The notes under the pieces were generated by a model, which worked only from the letters and a program-made list of their open reading frames with translations, was not told where the DNA came from and did no database searches. From positions 1 to 12,350 of the forward strand of contig USDU01000056.1 of NCBI GenBank assembly GCA_900553635.1: DNA of 12,350 nucleotides. Direction: 5' to 3'. Source of the stretch: an uncultured Lachnospiraceae bacterium. Lineage in GTDB: Bacteria > Bacillota_A > Clostridia > Lachnospirales > Lachnospiraceae. Below are positions 7,220 to 12,350 of this stretch, piece by piece. Positions within the stretch are counted from its first letter, which is position 1. Each line of letters opens with the position of its first letter. Position numbers and translations under genes: made by a program.

Positions 7220-8137
7220 TTATGAAAATAATTTCTCGTTGTATACGCCGTCCGCAATCAGCTTCTTGAAGGAATCCACTACAGACTGCTTATCCTCTTT
7301 GTATGTAACTCCGAACCATTTGTCCTTGGTCTCCAGCACGCGGACGGTTGCCTTGCCGCTCTTCAGCAGCTCATCAATGATACCCGGCAGCAGATACTCC
7401 GCTTTGATATCGCCCGGCTTCACATTCTTCAGAAAATCAGCAAATCCGGTCTCTACCACGTCCAGAAACTCCGGGGTCAGCCCCCACATGTTCATGGATA
7501 CATAGCTGTCCGCATCTACCGGAACCAGCTTGTCGCCCTCGCCCGGTACGGCTGCGCCGCCCTCGTACTTCACGATGCCGCCTGTCTCTACCACGTCAGT
7601 CAGGAAGCCGTCCTTAACCTGGCAGATGCCACGGGTAACCGCTCCATTATCACTCAGGGTATTGCCCAGGATGAAGCCTGCCATACAGAAATCAAATTTT
7701 CCGGTATCCTCATGATCGGCCACCAGATAATCATGTACCTTTACGAACGCTTCTTTTCCGTAGTAATCGTCCGCGTTGATAACAACAAACGGCTCCTCCA
7801 GAAGTCCTTTGCAGCTTAAGACTGCCTGGCCGGTTCCCCAGGGCTTGGTACGTCCTTCCGGTACAGAAAAGCCTTCCGGCAGATTGTCAATAGCCTGGAA
7901 CGCGTACTCGACCTCGGTGATCTTCTCGATACGGTTACCGATGATCTCTTTGAAATCCTTCTCCAGATCCTTACGGATGATGAATACGACTTTATTGAAT
8001 CCTGCCTCCAGAGCGTCATGGATGGAATAATCCATGATGATCTCTCCGCTGGGTCCTACCGGCTCCAGCTGCTTGATACCGCCGCCAAAACGGCTTCCGA
8101 TTCCGGCTGCCATAACAACCAGTGCTGTTTTCTTCAT
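7220..8137 (-). CDS. Sugar-phosphate nucleotidyltransferase family protein, specificity unknown
   Basis: A 305-residue cytoplasmic enzyme of the NTP_transferase (GT-A-like) fold, expected to join an NTP to a phosphorylated sugar or related alcohol with loss of pyrophosphate. The N-terminus carries the nucleotide-binding loop VVMAAGIGSRFGGGIKQLEP (7-26), which contains the family's G-x-G-x-R-type signature. PWGTGQA (99-105) and the metal-site region NADDYYGKEAF (121-131) follow. There is no C-terminal left-handed beta-helix, so it is not GlmU despite lying 31 bases after glmM. It also differs from ordinary GalU in its GGGIKQ loop and in the DDYYG motif. A strong GGAGG ribosome site supports ATG 8137. 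Probably cotranscribed with glmM and the ABC exporter, suggesting a role in activating a building block for an envelope polymer. The fold is certain; the substrate is unknown. Confidence 0.88.
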   Translation of the reverse strand: MKKTALVVMAAGIGSRFGGGIKQLEPVGPSGEIIMDYSIHDALEAGFNKVVFIIRKDLEKDFKEIIGNRIEKITEVEYAFQAIDNLPEGFSVPEGRTKPWGTGQAVLSCKGLLEEPFVVINADDYYGKEAFVKVHDYLVADHEDTGKFDFCMAGFILGNTLSDNGAVTRGICQVKDGFLTDVVETGGIVKYEGGAAVPGEGDKLVPVDADSYVSMNMWGLTPEFLDVVETGFADFLKNVKPGDIKAEYLLPGIIDELLKSGKATVRVLETKDKWFGVTYKEDKQSVVDSFKKLIADGVYNEKLFS

Positions 8138-8168
8138 TGTGATATCCTCCCTATGATTTTCTCCCTAT

Positions 8169-9500
8169 TTATACGCTTTTCATCGCATTGATGATATGCA
8201 GTACACTCTCCTCGCAGAGCTCGTCACTCAAAGCTTCTACCATGACGCGAAGCAGTGGCTCGGTTCCGCTCTTTCTCACCAGAACGCGTCCCTCGGTTCC
8301 CAGACGGTCCTCCACCTCTTTGATGGCCTTCTGCACATCCGGATGGTTCAAAGTCGCGTCCATATCCTGTACCCGCAGGTTCTGCAGCAGCTGCGGATAA
8401 ATCTTCACTTCGCCTGCCAGAGTACCCAGAGAAGCCTTCTTCTCCAGCATGACCTCCATGATCTTCAGGGAAGTCAGGATGCCGTCGCCGGTGGTCGCGT
8501 GTTTGCTGAAAATGATGTGTCCGGACTGCTCGCCGCCCAGCTGATAGCCGTTTTGGGACATATTCTCATAGACATATTTGTCACCGACTGCTGTCTTCTC
8601 ATAACGCAGTCCCACCTGATCGCAGGCCTTGTAAAGTCCCAGATTGGACATAACGGTGGTAACGATGGTATTGTCCTTCAGCGCGCCCTGCTCCATCATG
8701 TACTTTCCGCACACATAAAGAATCCGGTCGCCGTCCACCACTTCGCCGTTCTCGTCTACCGCGATGCAGCGATCCGCGTCACCGTCGTAAGCGAAGCCCA
8801 CGTCCAGTCCCTGCTCCTTCACGAATTTCTGCAGGATCTCGATGTGCGTGGAACCACAGTTCGTATTGATGTTGGTACCGTCCGGCTCGTTGTTGATCAC
8901 ATAGGTCTTGGCTCCCAGGGCGTCAAATACGCTCTTGGCGATGGCGGAAGAGCTGCCGTTGGAGCAGTCCAGGCCCACCCGGATGTTCTTAAAGGAACGG
9001 GTCGGCAGAGAAATCAGATAACCGATATAGCGGTTTCTTCCTGCCGCAAAATCGATGGTTCTTCCGATGTCCTCTCTGGTGGCCAGCGGGCGCTCCTCGG
9101 TCTTGCCATCAATATACGCCTCAATCTTCTCCTCTACCTCGGCCTCCAGCTTGTGACCCTGGCCGTTGATAACCTTGATTCCATTATCATAGAACGGGTT
9201 GTGGCTGGCAGAAATCATGATACCGCAGTCAAAGCCCTCGGTCCGTACCACATAGGATACGCTGGGGGTCGTGGTCACGTGTAACAGATACGCGTCCGCG
9301 CCGGAGGCTGTGATGCCTGCTGCCAGGGCGTACTCAAACATATAGCTGCTTCTTCTTGTATCTTTACCGATCACAATCTTCGCCTTGTGCTCTCTTCCAT
9401 AATACCATCCCAGGTATCTTCCTACCTTAAATGCGTGTTCTACGGTCAGTTTTACATTGGCCTCTCCGCGAAAGCCGTCGGTTCCAAAATACTTTCCCAT
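8169..9500 (-). CDS. glmM: Phosphoglucosamine mutase GlmM
   Basis: Interconverts glucosamine-6-phosphate and glucosamine-1-phosphate, the step between GlmS and GlmU on the way to UDP-GlcNAc for peptidoglycan and teichoic acids. The 443-residue length is standard. All diagnostic motifs are present: YFGTDGFRG (4-12), ISASHNPFYDNGIK (96-109) with phosphoserine Ser99, the metal-binding DGDADR (239-244), the substrate-specificity loop GGEQSGH (322-328) and the phosphate-binding RKSGTEP (409-415). The GEQSGH loop separates it from phosphoglucomutase and phosphomannomutase paralogues. ATG 9500 has an AAGGAG site 7 bases upstream. A clear promoter lies about 95 bases upstream, so it can be expressed separately from the dihydrouridine synthase gene, although no terminator divides them. 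No glmS ribozyme or glmS gene is in view. Confidence 0.97.
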   Translation of the reverse strand: MGKYFGTDGFRGEANVKLTVEHAFKVGRYLGWYYGREHKAKIVIGKDTRRSSYMFEYALAAGITASGADAYLLHVTTTPSVSYVVRTEGFDCGIMISASHNPFYDNGIKVINGQGHKLEAEVEEKIEAYIDGKTEERPLATREDIGRTIDFAAGRNRYIGYLISLPTRSFKNIRVGLDCSNGSSSAIAKSVFDALGAKTYVINNEPDGTNINTNCGSTHIEILQKFVKEQGLDVGFAYDGDADRCIAVDENGEVVDGDRILYVCGKYMMEQGALKDNTIVTTVMSNLGLYKACDQVGLRYEKTAVGDKYVYENMSQNGYQLGGEQSGHIIFSKHATTGDGILTSLKIMEVMLEKKASLGTLAGEVKIYPQLLQNLRVQDMDATLNHPDVQKAIKEVEDRLGTEGRVLVRKSGTEPLLRVMVEALSDELCEESVLHIINAMKSV

Positions 9501-9593
9501 ATTCTACTCCTTTTTCACTGTCAGTTGTGCAGACGAAGGATCCATTTGCCTGAAAATGAGCGCACTGCGCCTGCTGAGTGATACTTTGCCTTT

Positions 9594-9621
9594 ATTATAT
9601 CAAAATCTGGCAAATACACAA
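9594..9621 (-). promoter_or_regulatory. Extended -10 promoter of glmM
   Basis: The minus strand has a perfect TATAAT (9594-9599) with the TGn extension (TG at 9601-9602) and a weak TTGTGT -35 box (9616-9621) 16 bases upstream. It begins 13 bases past the stop codon of the dihydrouridine synthase gene. The predicted start near 9587 gives a leader of about 86 bases before glmM. This is the best promoter match in the window. Confidence 0.7.
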
Positions 9622-9634
9622 GGTTTATTTTATT

Positions 9635-10624
9635 TCAGCCTTTTCCCAAGCTCCCCGGCGGTGCGATCCGGCAGCAGTCGGTCAGCTCCCGGACGCATTC
9701 CAGATAGGTTTCCAGATTCTGAGCCTTTTTGATTTTCTTGCTGTACTTCTCCGCATGCTCGAAGAGGTGGCTCTGATAAAACCAGAGCTCTTTTACCTTA
9801 TATAAGACATTCCGGTCGCCGATATCCAGCGCCCGGTAGCCGTCCACCAGACGTTGCTGAAATTCCCGGAATTTTTCCCGACGGGTTTTCTCATCCCATC
9901 TTGAATCCCCGCCCCGCAAGGTAACCGGAAGTCCCGGATTCAGGATGATGCCGCGCCCCAGCATTACGCATTCCTCCTGCGGGAATTCTTTCTCGAACTC
10001 CGCGATCTGTTTTTCCGTAAATAAGTCTCCATTATAGCAGAGAGGCGCTTTACTCTTCTCCAGAGCGCAGCGGAAGACTTCTTTCCGCGGCGTATTTTTA
10101 TAATAATCAGCCTGTAATCTCGGATGGATAATCAGCTCATAGAGCGGATAGCGGTTATAGACAGCTAACAGCTTTTCAAACTCTTCGTCCGCTTCCATGC
10201 CGATGCGGGTCTTCACCGACAGTTTCATTTCCCCGGGAAGACCCTTGAAAACCATGTCCAGAAATCGTTCCAATTCCTCCGGGGATGCCAGAAAGCCTGC
10301 GCCCTTGCCCCGGGTGACTACGGTTTTGGACGGGCAGCCCAGGTTCAGGTTGATTTCCTGATACCCCATTTCCTGCAGGGTCTCAGTTAGCTCCAGAAAG
10401 CCTTCTGCATGGTTCGTCAGAATCTGCGGCACCACGTGCAGTCCCTCATTGTGCTGTGACAGCACCTCGTTTCGCTCCTTGGTTTTCATGCTGCGCTTCT
10501 CATGCGGCTCCAGAAACGGGGTGAAATATTTGTCCAGCGGACCGTAGACGGCTGCGTGAGCATTGCGGTAGATGAAGGTGGTGACGCCCTCCATGGGGGC
10601 CAGATAGATGCGTGATATCGGCAT
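9635..10624 (-). CDS. dus: tRNA-dihydrouridine synthase family protein
   Basis: Flavin enzyme that reduces uridine to dihydrouridine in tRNA. The 329-residue protein has a TIM-barrel N-terminal domain: LAPMEGVT FMN-binding start (8-15), INLNLGCPSK (91-100) with catalytic Cys97, KTRIG (138-142), IIHPR with His167, LCYNGD (195-200) and the phosphate-binding GRG (223-225). A helical C-terminal domain follows. The GCPSKTVVTRGKGAG segment matches the Dus signature well; which uridine positions it modifies is not determinable. ATG 10624 has an AGGAG site about 9 bases upstream. It is the first gene of the minus-strand run, with no hairpin after its stop, so readthrough into glmM is possible. A plus-strand gene diverges upstream. 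Confidence 0.93.
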   Translation of the reverse strand: MPISRIYLAPMEGVTTFIYRNAHAAVYGPLDKYFTPFLEPHEKRSMKTKERNEVLSQHNEGLHVVPQILTNHAEGFLELTETLQEMGYQEINLNLGCPSKTVVTRGKGAGFLASPEELERFLDMVFKGLPGEMKLSVKTRIGMEADEEFEKLLAVYNRYPLYELIIHPRLQADYYKNTPRKEVFRCALEKSKAPLCYNGDLFTEKQIAEFEKEFPQEECVMLGRGIILNPGLPVTLRGGDSRWDEKTRREKFREFQQRLVDGYRALDIGDRNVLYKVKELWFYQSHLFEHAEKYSKKIKKAQNLETYLECVRELTDCCRIAPPGSLGKG

Positions 10625-10701
10625 GGCTGTGTGCTCCTGTTCCCTTTTATTCTTTCTGAAAACAGAAGTATGTTGTCAGCTTCTGTCCAGTTTCGCCCTC
10701 T

Positions 10702-10710
10702 ATCTTATCA
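10702..10710 (-). promoter_or_regulatory. Possible extended -10 element for the dihydrouridine synthase gene
   Basis: Minus-strand TGATAAGAT has the TGn extension plus a 4/6 -10 box, but no convincing -35 box lies upstream. It would give a leader of about 70 bases. Listed only because no better candidate is visible. Confidence 0.25.
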
Positions 10711-10779
10711 CATGTATCGCACAGATGCATTCTTTTTTCGCTCTGGTTTGGGATGCCCTTATCCGCACACGTAAACTGG

Positions 10780-10808
10780 TTGACCCCTCCCCGCTTTTGC
10801 GCTATTCT
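10780..10808 (+). promoter_or_regulatory. Likely promoter of the plus-strand membrane glycosyltransferase gene
   Basis: TTGACC (10780-10785) and TATTCT (10803-10808) are separated by exactly 17 bases, matching consensus at 5/6 and 4/6. The predicted start near 10815 gives a leader of about 56 bases ahead of a GGAGG ribosome site at 10861-10865. Confidence 0.5.
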
Positions 10809-10870
10809 ATTTAAATAAGATACATGTTTTCTTTACTATTGCATAAAATGATTTCAGACCGGAGGTTTTT

Positions 10871-12350
10871 ATGTATACACTTTCTCTGTTTCTGCTGACC
10901 CTGTTCAGTCTCTATATCGGTGTCTTCGCTTTCTTCCGCTGGGACGCTTCTTTTCTGCGGAATCTCAGTCACGCGCCCGTCCAGGCCCTGTTTATCCTGG
11001 CCTTTGGCGCGCTGCTTCTGGCGGCGCTGGTGCTTTTATACCGCCTGGTAAATGGCATGTCTGAGAAAAATCAGAAGCGTCTGGGGCTGTCCTTTCTTCT
11101 GATACTGGCTGTCGGGCAGCTCGGTTTTCTGGCTGTGATTCGTCCCCAGCTTCGCTATGATCCCTTAAAAATCTTCGATATGGCCATCGAAATGCTGCGG
11201 ACGCACACCATCTCCGGCACTTATGAAACCGGATACTTTGCCCGGTATACCAATAACTATCCGCTGACCATTCTGACTTACTGGTTTCTGAAGCTTTTAC
11301 AGGGCGTCGGCGTGCCGGAAAGCGGCTTTATGCTGGCGGTACAGCTGGTAAATGTCGTGTGCATTCTGGTCTCCGTGGTACTGGGGTATCTGATTTTAAA
11401 AGAACTGAAAGGCCGGACGGAAGCAGTCTTCTTTCTCGGCGTCTGCGTCCTGTGTCCGCTGTCCTATGTGTGGGCAGGGTATTTCTATACGGCCAACTGT
11501 TCCATGCCGTTTTTAATGGGAATTGTGTATCTGGGCATCCGGATTCAGAAGGCCCTGGATGCTTTTCACCGCAGGACGGTGGCGCATCCGGTCCTTTCTG
11601 CAGATCAGGATTACCGGAAAGGCCGCCTCACTTTTCTTTTTGCTTTACTTGGCGTCGTGACCGTCTTCGGTTTCAAGCTGCGGGCTACGGCAGCCATTGC
11701 GCTGATTGCCCTTTGCATCGACGGGGCGCTTAAGCTCTGGCGCAGACGGGCGGAAGGACTGGTCGGATTGATTGGTGAAACACTCCGGACACTGTCTGTT
11801 CCGTTTATCGCTTTCGCGGTGACTGCCGCCCTGTCCCTGGGACTTTTCTCCTCGGCCGTGAATACTTATGTAAACTTCGATTACAAAAATACCGGATTTC
11901 CGGCGGTTCATTGGGTCATGATGAGTGCACGCTGGGACGGCTCCTTTGACCAGAATGATGAGAATTATACCGTAAGCTTTGAGACTAAAGAAGAAAAAAC
12001 TGCAGCTGACCTGGCAATTCTGAAAGAGCGCATCAAAGAGGCTGGACCTTTAGGGCTTGTAGCCCTTTCAGGCCGCAAGCTTCTGAACACCTGGGTGGAC
12101 GGCACCGACAGCTACCAGGCCGAGGACAGCTACGCTTCCTATGGGAAGGTCTATGATTATCTCATTGGAAATAAGAGCGGACTGCTGCTCATCTATACCC
12201 AGGCCTTCCGGACGCTGGAGATGCTGGTCATCGGCTTGGGGGCAGCGAACGCACTGGTAAGGCTCCGGCGTAAAAAGAAAAGACCGCAGCTCTTTTTGGT
12301 ACAGCTGACTCTGCTTGGCGGCATGGCGTTCCATCTTCTTTGGGAGACGA
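10871..12350 (+). CDS. Polytopic membrane protein, probable GT-C/PMT-like glycosyltransferase, C-terminus beyond the window
   Basis: At least 493 residues with about ten hydrophobic segments (for example 1-22, 37-60, 71-90, 153-176, 185-206, 210-225, 252-283, 307-328 and 437-463), still open at the right edge. After the third span an extracytoplasmic loop holds two acidic residues, Asp97 and Asp103 (YDPLKIFD), then YFARYTNNYPLT (122-133). A large later loop has HWVMMSARWDGSFD (347-360). Acidic residues in the first outer loop and a YxxNNY-type segment are typical of lipid-phosphosugar-dependent GT-C enzymes of Gram-positive surface-polymer systems. I recognise the general architecture, not a named family. 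ATG 10871 is well supported by GGAGG five bases upstream. It is the only plus-strand gene and may begin an operon extending past the window. Acceptor and donor are unknown. Confidence 0.75.
   Translation, partial: MYTLSLFLLTLFSLYIGVFAFFRWDASFLRNLSHAPVQALFILAFGALLLAALVLLYRLVNGMSEKNQKRLGLSFLLILAVGQLGFLAVIRPQLRYDPLKIFDMAIEMLRTHTISGTYETGYFARYTNNYPLTILTYWFLKLLQGVGVPESGFMLAVQLVNVVCILVSVVLGYLILKELKGRTEAVFFLGVCVLCPLSYVWAGYFYTANCSMPFLMGIVYLGIRIQKALDAFHRRTVAHPVLSADQDYRKGRLTFLFALLGVVTVFGFKLRATAAIALIALCIDGALKLWRRRAEGLVGLIGETLRTLSVPFIAFAVTAALSLGLFSSAVNTYVNFDYKNTGFPAVHWVMMSARWDGSFDQNDENYTVSFETKEEKTAADLAILKERIKEAGPLGLVALSGRKLLNTWVDGTDSYQAEDSYASYGKVYDYLIGNKSGLLLIYTQAFRTLEMLVIGLGAANALVRLRRKKKRPQLFLVQLTLLGGMAFHLLWET

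Noticed and set aside
8196..9284. A 362-codon open frame on the plus strand
   Set aside because: It is exactly antisense to glmM, which has every family motif intact; the frame is open only because of codon bias in glmM.
9501..9593. A riboswitch or ribozyme in the glmM leader
   Set aside because: The leader is under 100 bases, has only a short GCGCA/TGCGC symmetry near 9560, and no glmS ribozyme or known riboswitch core is recognisable.
11645..11911. A minus-strand open frame of 88 codons inside the plus-strand membrane protein gene
   Set aside because: It is antisense to a continuous hydrophobic reading frame with a good start site, and shows no features of its own.

Overview
The window looks like chromosomal DNA from a Gram-positive anaerobe of the class Clostridia, most likely a Lachnospiraceae-type gut bacterium. 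The grounds are purine-rich Shine-Dalgarno sites, sigma-A-like promoters, a type III glutamine synthetase and short operons of Firmicutes-type genes at roughly 50% GC. The genus cannot be fixed from sequence alone. Nine protein genes are supported: eight on the minus strand and one on the plus strand. Two are cut by the window edges. No tRNA, rRNA, CRISPR array, insertion sequence or phage gene is visible.

Layout by region. (a) 1-1393, minus: N-terminal two thirds of type III glutamine synthetase (glnN), with its own likely promoter at 1459-1487. (b) 1619-1813: a long, nested, imperfect palindrome just after the stop codon of a lipid kinase gene. This is the most unusual structure here. (c) 1829-5319, minus: a tight four-gene unit, in transcription order a DUF2156/LPG-synthase-C-like protein, a HisC-family aminotransferase, a COG2426 small membrane protein and a DgkB/YegS-type lipid kinase. 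(d) 5384-5429: the terminator of the next unit overlaps the likely promoter of the four-gene unit. (e) 5444-10624, minus: dihydrouridine synthase, glmM, a sugar-phosphate nucleotidyltransferase and an ABC half-transporter. A strong extended -10 promoter lies directly before glmM, and an intrinsic terminator follows the transporter. (f) 10625-10870: divergent control region. (g) 10871 to the right edge, plus: a polytopic GT-C/PMT-like membrane glycosyltransferase, incomplete.

Themes. Much of the window concerns the cell envelope. GlmM supplies glucosamine-1-phosphate for peptidoglycan and other glycans, the nucleotidyltransferase probably makes an activated sugar or alditol, the ABC exporter is of the lipid/drug type, the lipid kinase recycles diacylglycerol, and the GT-C protein probably decorates a surface polymer. 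Glutamine synthetase feeds the amide nitrogen that GlmS uses to make the GlmM substrate, but no direct link is shown here. Most genes are ordinary housekeeping types. The palindrome and the truncated plus-strand membrane glycosyltransferase deserve the closest second look.
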